The notes under the pieces are model-generated. The model saw only the letters and a program-made list of their open reading frames with translations. It had not been told where the DNA came from and did not search any database. This document shows positions 1 to 8,059 of a stretch of DNA of 64,000 nucleotides, piece after piece. Position 1 is the stretch's first letter; each line of letters begins with the position of its first letter. The DNA comes from Pseudomonas fuscovaginae SE-1 (GTDB lineage Bacteria; Pseudomonadota; Gammaproteobacteria; Pseudomonadales; Pseudomonadaceae): contig NZ_AQOH01000181.1 of the NCBI RefSeq assembly GCF_000364705.1, forward strand, positions 1 to 64,000. The letters run 5' to 3'. The translations under genes and the position numbers were made by a program.

Positions 1-101
1 ATGGCCACCGTTGGCAGCCCCATGCCGGTAACGCCTTTGACCAGGCCGGCAGCCAGAAAGGTGCCGGCCAACAGAAGAATGTACAGCGTGTGATCGTGCA
101 T
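1..101 (-). CDS. Sulfite exporter TauE/SafE family protein (N-terminus only)
   Basis: Only the first 33 codons are in the window; the gene runs off the left edge. The peptide starts MHDHTLYILLLAGTFLAAG and continues with a VKGVTGMGLPTVAM stretch, which is typical of the first membrane segment and loop of TauE/SafE permeases that export small sulfonates, sulfite or organic acids. It is divergent from the LysR gene at 219, with about 117 bases between them, so that regulator probably controls it. The family call rests on one short motif-rich segment. Confidence 0.7.
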   Translation of the reverse strand, partial: MHDHTLYILLLAGTFLAAGLVKGVTGMGLPTVA

Positions 102-218
102 GAGCGGTCCGGTTCGAAGCGGGAACAGGGCTGAATTGAAGCCTCTGGCGCAACGCTGCACAATGCGGAAATATCAGCAAAGCCTTCGGACGAACCGAAG
201 GCAGGATCGAGGTTGTCC

Positions 219-1130
219 ATGCGTTTCGACCTGGCGGACCTGCAGTTGTTTCTGTGTGTGGCGGACGCCGGCAGCATTACCGCCGGCGCAGCCCGGGCGA
301 ATCTTGCCCTGGCCTCGGCCAGTGAACGATTGCGCAGTATCGAAAGCGCCGCCGGCGTGGCCTTGTTGAGCCGCCGCCCGCGCGGGGTGGTGACCACCGA
401 GGCAGGCGAAGTGCTCGCGCATCACGCCCGCCTGATGCTTCGGCAGCAGGAGATGCTGAAGGGGGAACTGCAGGACTTTGCCATCGGCGTCCGAGGAACG
501 CTTCACCTCTATGCCAACACCGCCGCGCTCACGGAGTTCCTGCCGAACCGTCTGGCGCCCTGGCTGGCCGAGCGTCCCAGGTTACGTCTCGAACTCAGGG
601 AGCGCACCAGCGTCGACATCGTCACTGCGGTGGCCGCCGGGTTGGTCGAGGCCGGTGTCGTCTCGGATGCCGTTGACGCGGGGGACCTGCACTTGCAGGC
701 CGTGGCGAAGGATCATCTGGTCCTGATCGTGGGAGCCGGGCAGCCTGTCCTGTCGGGCGACAGCGTGACGTTCCAGCAGGTATTGGATCTGCCTTTCGTC
801 GGCCTGTCCCCTGGCAATGCTCTGCAGGATCACCTCAACGACCATGCGCAGGCGGCGTGTAGGCCTCTCCATCTCAGGGTTCGCATGAAGACCTTCGAAG
901 GCTTGTGCGAAATGGTTGCCCATGGTGTAGGTGTCGCGATTGTGCCCCAGGATATCGCCAGACGTTACAAACGGCGGTATCCCCTTCGGATGCTTGCCTT
1001 GACCGATGATTGGGCCCGGCGACGGCTCTGCCTGTGCTATCGGGAATGGGGGCAATTGACGGCGCCGATGCGAAGCCTGCTTGCCCATCTGCGAGGGACG
1101 GGCACTGAATCCCGGGTTGATAGGGCCTGA
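219..1130 (+). CDS. LysR-family transcriptional regulator
   Basis: A 303-residue protein with the LysR layout: an N-terminal winged helix (LADLQLFLCVADAGSITAGA, then ASERLRSIESAAGVALLSR at about residues 5-60) and a C-terminal effector-binding domain from about residue 90. I start it at the ATG at 219 rather than the in-frame TTG at 213, because the AGGATCGAGG element at 203-212 is better spaced for it and the family begins MRFDL. It is divergently transcribed from the TauE/SafE exporter gene, the usual arrangement for a LysR protein controlling its neighbour. The ligand is unknown. Confidence 0.9.
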   Translation: MRFDLADLQLFLCVADAGSITAGAARANLALASASERLRSIESAAGVALLSRRPRGVVTTEAGEVLAHHARLMLRQQEMLKGELQDFAIGVRGTLHLYANTAALTEFLPNRLAPWLAERPRLRLELRERTSVDIVTAVAAGLVEAGVVSDAVDAGDLHLQAVAKDHLVLIVGAGQPVLSGDSVTFQQVLDLPFVGLSPGNALQDHLNDHAQAACRPLHLRVRMKTFEGLCEMVAHGVGVAIVPQDIARRYKRRYPLRMLALTDDWARRRLCLCYREWGQLTAPMRSLLAHLRGTGTESRVDRA

Positions 1131-1688
1131 TGGGGTCATTGCTGTCCAGGAAGGCGTCTTGTCAATTTAATTTTTAGTGTTGACATATCTAGAAACAACT
1201 GTAAAAGTATGTTTCATGAGTAAGGATAGTGCTCATTGCAACCAATAAAATTATAAATGCTCAAGGGATTGGCATGTTTGATACTATGGCTGTAAATACG
1301 TCTCCTCCTTCACTTTCCTCTTCTCACCAAACACTTCGTGCGTTATCAGACCTGGCTGAATGCCGTGCTGATAATGGCTGACAGTTCTTCACTGACTGAA
1401 TATAGATCGATATAGGAAATTCACCTGCGACATATCCTCGTGATCATGTGCGTAGTGGTGTGTCGTGCATTTTTTCTGGAAACATGAATATCTGTCTGCC
1501 AAAAAGTCCGCCTGTCGAGTGTTTTTGCAATCAATCGGTAATATTGTTTTTACATGATCGATCATATCTATCGAATATAGGGTTGGTGAGCCATTTCGCT
1601 TAAAGGCTTGTCGAGGGAGTTGCTAGTGAAGTGGGGCTCCGGGTTTTATTGCTGATTTGGATCTGACTGATAAAAAGGCTGTAGGGAA
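1131..1688. promoter_or_regulatory. AT-rich intergenic region with candidate promoters and a 12-bp palindrome
   Basis: This 558-base stretch is clearly richer in A and T than its left flank. It holds a TTGACA at 1180-1185 with a weak -10 (TAAAAG) 16 bases further on. A second possible promoter has TTTACA at 1549-1554 and GAATAT at about 1573-1578. The perfect palindrome ATGATCGATCAT (1554-1565) lies inside the spacer of that second promoter, where a repressor would be expected to act. These are readings by eye; apart from the 35-codon frame at 1274 no gene is supported here. Confidence 0.35.
1274..1381 (+). CDS. Possible 35-residue peptide
   Basis: An open frame beginning MFDTMAVNTSPPSLSSSHQ and ending CRADNG, preceded at a plausible distance by AAGGGATT. 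It is Ser/Thr/Pro-rich in the first half and has one cysteine near the end. It sits downstream of the TTGACA element at 1180 and upstream of the biosynthetic run starting at 1689, with 307 bases in between. I do not recognise it. It could be a leader peptide, a small expressed protein or chance; the codon use gives no clear answer. Confidence 0.25.
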   Translation: MFDTMAVNTSPPSLSSSHQTLRALSDLAECRADNG

Positions 1689-2066
1689 ATGAAAATATCA
1701 TTCATCGCTTTGCTCGGGATCTTGTCCCTGGCTCAAAGTTCGCCATCCCTTGCGGAAAATCTCAATGGGAAAAACCTGTATCTGCAGCGATGTGCCGTAT
1801 GCCACGGGCCGGATATCAAGGGCACAGGGCCACTGGCCAATAAAAGCAATCCACCTACACCTGACCTGACAACCCCTGCCTTCCGGAAACGACTGAATGA
1901 GTACCCAGGCGTTATCGTCTCCTCGGTAATCCTTCGCCCAAGTGGGGACTTGATTCCAAAAACCTTGCAGGAGAATCGCGTGCGCATACCTCCACACGCC
2001 TGGAGCATCAAGGACCTGCGCGACCTGAATCAATACATGAGTGGTTTGATTTCGAAAAGACGATGA
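1689..2066 (+). CDS. Periplasmic c-type cytochrome (mono-heme)
   Basis: A 125-residue protein with a cleavable signal peptide (about residues 1-22, ending SLA), a single heme-binding CAVCH at residues 35-39 and a likely distal methionine at residue 117 (NQYMSGL), which is the class I cytochrome c layout. TAGGGAA precedes the ATG. It would carry electrons in the periplasm. It is the first gene of a same-strand run with the FAD hydroxylase at 2223 and may supply or drain electrons for an oxidative step outside the cytoplasm. The partner enzyme is not evident. Confidence 0.85.
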   Translation: MKISFIALLGILSLAQSSPSLAENLNGKNLYLQRCAVCHGPDIKGTGPLANKSNPPTPDLTTPAFRKRLNEYPGVIVSSVILRPSGDLIPKTLQENRVRIPPHAWSIKDLRDLNQYMSGLISKRR

Positions 2067-2222
2067 TCTTCGACCCGGGAAGCGGGTAGAACAACCAGCG
2101 GCCGTTTCACGGCCGGCTGCACAAAATATCTGGCGAAGGCTGATGAGGTACTGAACATGACCACGTGACCAGTAGCTATCGCCAAATTCTCTTCAAACCT
2201 TATAACTCAGAGGGACAAACCC

Positions 2223-3401
2223 ATGCGGACAAAGGTTGCAATCATTGGAGCAGGTCCGGCCGGATTGATGCTGGGGCAGCTTCTTTCTCTTATGAATATA
2301 AGCAATGTGATTGTTGAGAGTCGCTCGAGAAACTATGTTGAAGGCCGTAGCCGCGCCGGACAGATCACCCCCGCCACGGTACGGGTTCTGACCGAGAGTG
2401 GTGTCGGGGCGAGGCTTCATGCCGAGGGCATGATACATTCCGCGCTGCAGTTCCATTACGAGGGGGCGACGCGTGAACTGGATTTCCAGGCGCTCACCGG
2501 GCACACGGTAACCATTTATGGTCAACAGGAAATCATCAAGGACCTGATTGCGGCACGCTTGAAAACGGACTACCCCCTGCTGTTTGATGCTGCGGATGTC
2601 CAGGTTCACGATACCGATGGAAATGCGCCCTCGGTTTCTTTTCGGCAGGGCGGTACACAACAGACATTGGAGTGTGACTTCGTCGTGGGTTGCGACGGTT
2701 TTCATGGTATTTGCCGTCCACATATCGCTGATGGGCTGACCTGTCATTCGCACACCTATCCTTTTGTCTGGCTGGCGGTTCTTGCCGAGATGTCACCCAT
2801 TTCACGGGATGTGATCTTTTCCAGCCATGAAACGGGCCTCGCCTTGTTCACCATGCGTACGCCAAATATTTCAAGGATCTATCTGCAGTGCTCCCCGGCC
2901 GAAGACGTCGACCAGTGGCCTGCTGAGCGGATCTGGGATGTCCTGCGGTCACGCATCGAAGGGAGGCCCGAGAAGGTCAATGGCGGGGAGATAATCGAAA
3001 GGAACATTGTGCAGCTCAGGAGTTTTGTTGCCGAAAAAATGCAAAAGGGCAGGTTGTTCCTGGCGGGAGATGCTGCTCACATCGTGCCACCTTCCGCTGC
3101 CAAGGGCCTTAACCTCGCTGTCTCCGATGCCAATATCCTTGCTCGCGCTTTCGAGCAGTTTTACGCCAGGGACAAGGATGACCTGCTGCTGTCCTACTCC
3201 GATATCGCCTTGAAGGAGGTGTGGCGGGATGTGCAGTTTTCCCATTGGATGGCCATGTTGCTCCATCGTTTCGATGACAACTCCGATTTCCACAGGCGAC
3301 TTCAGACAGCTGAACTTGATCGTATTCTGGGATCTGGCGCGGCTGCGCGGAACTTTGCGGAACTATGGGTGGGTAGTCCTCCATTCGCCGCTGCGATTTG
3401 A
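2223..3401 (+). CDS. PobA-like FAD-dependent aromatic hydroxylase
   Basis: A 392-residue group A flavoprotein hydroxylase, collinear over its length with 4-hydroxybenzoate 3-monooxygenase (PobA, 394 residues). Visible motifs are GAGPAG (9-14) for FAD, CDG (157-159) and the GDAAH loop (282-286). Aligned by eye to PobA, the substrate-carboxylate residues are kept (R214 is R212 here, Y222 is Y220; S212 is T210). Both tyrosines of the 4-OH proton relay are lost: Y201 is F199 and Y385 is W382. The substrate is therefore probably a benzoate without a 4-hydroxyl, and an aminobenzoate would suit the anthranilate synthase at 6536. A good ribosome site (GAGGGACAAACCC) precedes the ATG. Confidence 0.88.
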   Translation: MRTKVAIIGAGPAGLMLGQLLSLMNISNVIVESRSRNYVEGRSRAGQITPATVRVLTESGVGARLHAEGMIHSALQFHYEGATRELDFQALTGHTVTIYGQQEIIKDLIAARLKTDYPLLFDAADVQVHDTDGNAPSVSFRQGGTQQTLECDFVVGCDGFHGICRPHIADGLTCHSHTYPFVWLAVLAEMSPISRDVIFSSHETGLALFTMRTPNISRIYLQCSPAEDVDQWPAERIWDVLRSRIEGRPEKVNGGEIIERNIVQLRSFVAEKMQKGRLFLAGDAAHIVPPSAAKGLNLAVSDANILARAFEQFYARDKDDLLLSYSDIALKEVWRDVQFSHWMAMLLHRFDDNSDFHRRLQTAELDRILGSGAAARNFAELWVGSPPFAAAI

Positions 3402-3447
3402 GTCAAGCCAAGATTGAGTTGATCGACCGGGAATATGGAGTTGTGCA

Positions 3448-4161
3448 ATGGATCAAATAGGGAAGATCCTGATTATCCTGCATCAGGAGCAATCTACGCC
3501 TGGCCGGGTGGGCTGCCTGCTGCGTCAACTGGGTTTCGAGCTCGATATCCGCAGGCCGCGATTTGGTGATCCTCTTCCGCAGAGTATGCGGGAACATGAA
3601 GGCGTGGTCATTTTCGGCGGTCCGATGAGCGCCAACGACAGCGACGAATATATCCGCGAAGAAATCAACTGGTTGGCCAAGCCGCTTGAGGAAGGAAAAC
3701 CGCTGCTGGGTCTTTGTCTCGGCGCGCAGATGCTGACTCGGCATTTGGGGGCACGTGTCTACCGACTCGAGGATGGAGTAACGGAGGCCGGCTACTATCC
3801 GATAACACCCCTTGCCGCCGCCCACGAGATAACTGCGAGCGCCTGTGCACCGTTTCCCGACTATGTCTATCAATGGCACAGCGAAGGCTTCGACTTGCCG
3901 AAGGGGGCCGCGCTGCTCGCCGAAGGTTCGACCTTTCCCGTTCAGGCCTACCGGTATGCCGGTAACGCCTACGCTCTGCAATTTCACCCCGAAGTGACCT
4001 ACGAAACGATTGATCGTTGGGCAATGCGTGGTACCGAACGACTCAAGGCGCCCGGTACGAGGCCCGCATCCGAACATCTTGCGGGCTGGCATCGATACGA
4101 CTCGGCAGTGGCGACCTGGATCAAGGCGTTTCTTCCCAAATGGGTTGGATCGCTTAACTAA
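3448..4161 (+). CDS. Class I glutamine amidotransferase, GMP-synthase-like, stand-alone
   Basis: A 237-residue triad-type amidotransferase: nucleophile C90 in GLCLGAQ, and H180 and E182 in FHPE. No synthetase domain is attached. Such stand-alone proteins either feed ammonia to a separate partner or hydrolyse gamma-glutamyl bonds. The gene lies 46 bases after the hydroxylase gene and 91 before the exporter gene, inside the same-strand run. Together with the racemase at 4890 it suggests glutamine or glutamate chemistry on the product, for example adding or removing a gamma-glutamyl group. This role is inference. Confidence 0.82.
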   Translation: MDQIGKILIILHQEQSTPGRVGCLLRQLGFELDIRRPRFGDPLPQSMREHEGVVIFGGPMSANDSDEYIREEINWLAKPLEEGKPLLGLCLGAQMLTRHLGARVYRLEDGVTEAGYYPITPLAAAHEITASACAPFPDYVYQWHSEGFDLPKGAALLAEGSTFPVQAYRYAGNAYALQFHPEVTYETIDRWAMRGTERLKAPGTRPASEHLAGWHRYDSAVATWIKAFLPKWVGSLN

Positions 4162-4252
4162 ATCATCGAGTGGCCAGGTTTCGAACCCGACGCATCATTT
4201 CAGTTGGCTGGCGGCTTTTCGCCGTTCGGAACCTATGCGGGGATAGTGCGGC

Positions 4253-4855
4253 ATGGACTTGCAACTTTGGTTATTGTTTTGCGTCGTATTTCTTTCAGCG
4301 GCGATCCTGCCGGGGCCGAATGTTGCCTTCTCCATGGCACAGGCACTGGATCACGGTTTCAAGGAATCGTTCCCCGGTGCTATCGGTTTCGGATTGGCGA
4401 GTGGGGGACATGCCGTTATTGTCCTCTCGGGGCTTGGCATAATCGTAAGCAATAATCCTGACATTTTATTCTGGTTGAAATGGATTGGAGTGGCATATCT
4501 GCTCTACCTGGCGTTGAAGTCGTTGCGCTCGCACTCCCAGGTAATGGTGGCCACATCAAGCAAACGGACGCCTCTGCAAATGTTTACCGGCGCCGTGATT
4601 GTCTCTTTCACGAATCCCAAGGGGATATTGACAAATATAATATTGTTTCCGACTTTTATAGATAAGGCTTTGCCATATCTCCCGCAATGCATGGTATTGG
4701 TTGCGACGGCGATAGTCATCTCCACATCGATCTATTCCATGTACATGCTGATGGCTCGGCATGCGGCGAAGATCTTTCGAACAAAGCGGCAAATGAGCGT
4801 GGTGACGGGATTTTTATATATTGGTGTTGCTGTCGCAATCGCAGCAACGATCTAG
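4253..4855 (+). CDS. LysE/RhtB-family exporter
   Basis: A 200-residue inner-membrane protein with about six hydrophobic segments and the family signature LPGPNVAFSMAQAL near residue 20, followed by GFKESFPGAIGFG. LysE/RhtB proteins export amino acids and related small metabolites. The coding sequence is strikingly AT-rich for this genome (several ATA codons and runs such as AATATAATATTG near 4635), which points to acquired DNA. In this cluster it is the obvious candidate to export the product or protect the producer from it. Confidence 0.88.
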   Translation: MDLQLWLLFCVVFLSAAILPGPNVAFSMAQALDHGFKESFPGAIGFGLASGGHAVIVLSGLGIIVSNNPDILFWLKWIGVAYLLYLALKSLRSHSQVMVATSSKRTPLQMFTGAVIVSFTNPKGILTNIILFPTFIDKALPYLPQCMVLVATAIVISTSIYSMYMLMARHAAKIFRTKRQMSVVTGFLYIGVAVAIAATI

Positions 4856-4889
4856 ATTGCGGTGAGGGCTTGCTGCTGCGGACATTTAA

Positions 4890-5726
4890 GTGAGGTTCGA
4901 CTTGATCGGCGTATTTGATTTCGGTAGTGGTGGGTTGACGGTGATGCGTGCCTTTGAGTCCGTCTTGCCGGATGAAGAGTTTGTCTATCTGGGGGATCAT
5001 GGAAATGCGCCCTATGGAAATGATTCATCCGGTGATATCCATGACCTGACACAGGCCGCCGTGACTCGACTCTTCAGGCATGGCTGTTCACTGGTAGTCA
5101 TCGCCTGCAATACAGCGGTGGCAACCAGTCTTCGGCCATTGCAGCAAGCGTGGCTTCCAAGTGCGTATCCTGGTCGCAAGGTGATCGGGGTGGTCGTCCC
5201 TGTTGCCGAGGAAGTCACTGGGGCTTGCCGGAGTGAGCGGCCTGCCAGCCCTGTGCGGCGAGTCGCCGTTTTTGCCACTCAGCACACCATCCAGTCAAAT
5301 GTCTTTGTCATGGAAATCCTCAAGGGCAACCCTGCTGTAGAAGTGTACCAGCAGGCCTGCCATGGACTTGCCTTGCTTATCGAGCAGGACGCCCCCGAGG
5401 ATATTTTACGGGCTGAGATCCGCAAGAACGTCAGGGCGCTCCTGGATACCATCCCGGAAGTTCCAGATGCCTGCATATTGGGATGTACGCATTATCCGAT
5501 AGTTGAGCATATCTGGCGAACGGAACTGCCGGAATCGTTACGCATAATCTCGCAGGCCAATGCCTGCGCGCGGAGTCTGGTTGGTTTTCTCAAGGAAAAT
5601 CCTCGGTTCTCCAATGTCAGGACGGGCCGCAACAGGTTCCTTACCACAGGAGATGTTGAGACGGTTTCAGCGCGAGCCTCTCTGTTCTACGGGGCCAGGG
5701 TCGAGTTTTCGAGAATTGATACATAG
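4890..5726 (+). CDS. Glutamate racemase (MurI)-like protein with altered substrate motif
   Basis: A 278-residue member of the Asp/Glu racemase fold. Both catalytic cysteines are present: C73 in ACNTA and C199 in GCTHYP. The N-terminal motif reads GVFDFGSGGLTV where MurI has GVFDSG, so the conserved Ser after the first Asp is Phe11; this Ser contacts the substrate in MurI. A second MurI-like enzyme with that change, inside a biosynthetic run, suggests racemisation of a modified glutamate or related acid rather than cell-wall supply. The start codon is GTG (4890), 34 bases after the exporter stop. Simple resistance or redundancy cannot be excluded. Confidence 0.8.
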   Translation: MRFDLIGVFDFGSGGLTVMRAFESVLPDEEFVYLGDHGNAPYGNDSSGDIHDLTQAAVTRLFRHGCSLVVIACNTAVATSLRPLQQAWLPSAYPGRKVIGVVVPVAEEVTGACRSERPASPVRRVAVFATQHTIQSNVFVMEILKGNPAVEVYQQACHGLALLIEQDAPEDILRAEIRKNVRALLDTIPEVPDACILGCTHYPIVEHIWRTELPESLRIISQANACARSLVGFLKENPRFSNVRTGRNRFLTTGDVETVSARASLFYGARVEFSRIDT

Positions 5727-5833
5727 TTTCTGGTGGTAATCCTGTTTGTGAAGTTTTCGCTCTTTGTTCGCCTATGACGAATGGCGGGTGAGATGCTGGA
5801 TGAAATGGACGAATGAAACTTTAGGAGAAAGTT

Positions 5834-6445
5834 ATGAAACTTGTTGGCATGATGGGATCGCCTTATGTTCGGCGCGTGGCAATCTCGTTGCGACTGATGG
5901 GGCTGCAGCATGAGCATCGGCAGATTTCGGTGTTTCGCGATACTGATGAGTTTCGCTCCATCAATCCGGTGGTCAAGGCACCTACGCTGATTTGCGATGA
6001 TGGTGAAATGATCATGGACTCATCGATGATCCTGGATCATCTGGAGTCGCTGGTCGGAGCAGAGCGCAGTTTGATGCCGAAAGACCCGAAACAGCATAAA
6101 AGGGTACTTTCGCTCATTGGGCTTGGGCTTGCTGTTTGCGAAAAGGCTGTCCAGCTCGAATACGAGCATAACAAGCCTGCCGAATATCACTATGAGCCCT
6201 GGATGACGCGTGTCACCGAGCAATTGCATGCCGCCCTGGCACTTCTGGAACAAGCCGCAGCCCGTGCCAATCCCTGGCTGGCGACTGCGCAATTGTCCCA
6301 GGCCGATGTAACGGTGGCGGCAGCCTGGCGTTTCACGCAGTTCAGGGTATCGAACCTGGTGGATGTCAAAAGCTATACGGCGTTGGCGGGCTATTCCGAG
6401 CGCATCGAACAACTGCCGGAGTTCGTCGATACACCATTGAAGTGA
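5834..6445 (+). CDS. Glutathione S-transferase family protein
   Basis: A 203-residue protein with an N-terminal thioredoxin-like domain (MKLVGMMGSPYVRRVAI, candidate active Ser9; the cis-Pro and DSSMI glutathione-binding loop at about residues 50-70) and an all-helical C-terminal domain. A strong ribosome site AGGAGAAAGTT precedes the ATG. In biosynthetic clusters GSTs add or remove glutathione or isomerise intermediates. It lies between the racemase gene and the anthranilate synthase genes, all on one strand. The sequence does not show which reaction it performs. Confidence 0.87.
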   Translation: MKLVGMMGSPYVRRVAISLRLMGLQHEHRQISVFRDTDEFRSINPVVKAPTLICDDGEMIMDSSMILDHLESLVGAERSLMPKDPKQHKRVLSLIGLGLAVCEKAVQLEYEHNKPAEYHYEPWMTRVTEQLHAALALLEQAAARANPWLATAQLSQADVTVAAAWRFTQFRVSNLVDVKSYTALAGYSERIEQLPEFVDTPLK

Positions 6446-6535
6446 GCCCTGTGCCTGTCCCTCCCGTACCGAGGGGCAGGTTCCAGTTGCATGACTGGCT
6501 GAGCTGTTGCCACATGATTCGCAGGAGACACAAGG

Positions 6536-8059
6536 ATGTTGAGTCTGGATGATTTTTTTGCCTACGGCGAAGCGGGGTATACCCATGTTCCGCTGTGGCA
6601 GAGCCTGCCGTTGCCACCGGGGGTCGAGGCACTCTCGCTGTACCAGGGGTTGGCCAACCGCGGACAAGACTATCTGTTCGAAACGGGGCACTGGCACGAG
6701 GGCGTGTTCGAACAGGCGTATTCGGTGATCGGTCTGCCTTGCCGTCAACGGGTCGAACTCGATGAAGGTGTCCTGCGCCTGTACTGCGACGGCCAGATGT
6801 CCGCCAGGATCGACTGTGACGACCCGCTGGCGGAGCTGGCCAGGTTGCAAAGGGACTTCCATATACCGCAGTGTCCCGGCCTGCCTTCGTTCAGTGGTGG
6901 GCTCTTCGGTTACTTCGGTTTCGAAACGACTCGGCTGATCGAGCCTCGTCTACGTCGGGTACCGCGCAAACCTTCCGGTTTTCAGCTGCCTGATGTACTG
7001 CAATTGATCAGTACCGACCTGGTCGTGCTGGACCACCGTCAACGTCTGGCCTACTGCATCGTGCATGAAAGCCCGAAGACCCTGGGCGATTACCAGCACG
7101 CCCAGGAGCGACTCAACCGGCTGCTCGCGCATCTGCGTCCATTGCTCGTACCGCCCGCGCCACGCATGCAGGTGGTTGAAGCCACTGTCCCCACGGCCGA
7201 GTCGGCGTTCCCGCAGCCGGCCTTCGTCGAGGCAGTGACACGTATCAAGGACTATATCGCCGCGGGCGACGTGATGCAGGTCGTCCTGTCCCAACGCATG
7301 AGTCTTCCCTTCGAGGAGGATGCCGTTGCGTTGTACCGCTCCCTGGCCGATCTGGGTCATACCCCCTATCGCTATTTGCTGAACCTGGGTGACTGCCAGG
7401 TGGTCGGCGCATCTCCGGAAATGCTGTTTCGGCAGGAAGAGCAGAGGGTGACGACCCGGCCGATGGCGGGTACGCGTCGTCGGGGCGGTGCGGTGGACGA
7501 AGACAATCGGCTCAAGGAGGAACTGCTCGCCGATCCGAAGGAAATCGCCGAGCATATGATGCTGGTCGATCTGTCGCGCAATGACCTGGGCCGGTTGGCC
7601 AATGTTGGCAGCGTGCAAGTGCCCCAGTTGTTGAAGGTGGAATATTTTTCCCATGTCATGCACATCGTCTCGACGGTGACCGGCCAGGTAGCCGAGCACG
7701 TCGGTGGCCTGGAACTGCTCAAGAGCATGTTTCCCGCAGGCACGCTCAGCGGAGCCTCGAAGGTGCGTGCGCTTGAGATCATTGCCGAGCTGGAGCCCCA
7801 TTCCCGCGGAGTTTATGGCGGTGCCATCGGCTATCTGGATTGGCGCGGGCGCGCGGACCTGGCTATCGCCATTCGAACCGGGCTGCTGCAGGGCGCTCGT
7901 CTCTACGTCCAGGCTGGCGCCGGGGTGGTGCAGGACTCGGTGGCAGAGCGCGAGTGGCAGGAAACGCTGGAGAAAAGCCAGTTGGTTCGGGTGGCAGCCG
8001 GCCGGTGCAAGTCGCTCGCCCAACGCCAGGAGGTGGCATATGCATCTAATGATCGATAA
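6536..8059 (+). CDS. Anthranilate synthase component I paralogue (TrpE-like)
   Basis: A 507-residue chorismate-binding enzyme. The decisive motif RPMAGT has Ala311 where PabB has a lysine (PIKGT), so it is of the anthranilate type and not aminodeoxychorismate synthase. DPKEIAEHMMLVDLSRND and PAGTLSGASKVRALEIIAELE are also present. The tryptophan-sensing LLES element of TrpE reads LFET here (residues 47-50), which hints at weaker feedback inhibition. AGGAGACACAAGG precedes the start. The frame overlaps the TrpG-like gene by 20 bases, so the two subunits are probably translationally coupled. An aminodeoxyisochorismate synthase of PhzE type cannot be excluded. No tryptophan-rich leader peptide is visible upstream. 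Confidence 0.9.
   Translation: MLSLDDFFAYGEAGYTHVPLWQSLPLPPGVEALSLYQGLANRGQDYLFETGHWHEGVFEQAYSVIGLPCRQRVELDEGVLRLYCDGQMSARIDCDDPLAELARLQRDFHIPQCPGLPSFSGGLFGYFGFETTRLIEPRLRRVPRKPSGFQLPDVLQLISTDLVVLDHRQRLAYCIVHESPKTLGDYQHAQERLNRLLAHLRPLLVPPAPRMQVVEATVPTAESAFPQPAFVEAVTRIKDYIAAGDVMQVVLSQRMSLPFEEDAVALYRSLADLGHTPYRYLLNLGDCQVVGASPEMLFRQEEQRVTTRPMAGTRRRGGAVDEDNRLKEELLADPKEIAEHMMLVDLSRNDLGRLANVGSVQVPQLLKVEYFSHVMHIVSTVTGQVAEHVGGLELLKSMFPAGTLSGASKVRALEIIAELEPHSRGVYGGAIGYLDWRGRADLAIAIRTGLLQGARLYVQAGAGVVQDSVAEREWQETLEKSQLVRVAAGRCKSLAQRQEVAYASNDR

Noticed and set aside
6446-6535. Tryptophan attenuator leader before the TrpE-like gene
   Set aside because: No Trp-rich leader peptide or alternating hairpins in the 90-base gap.
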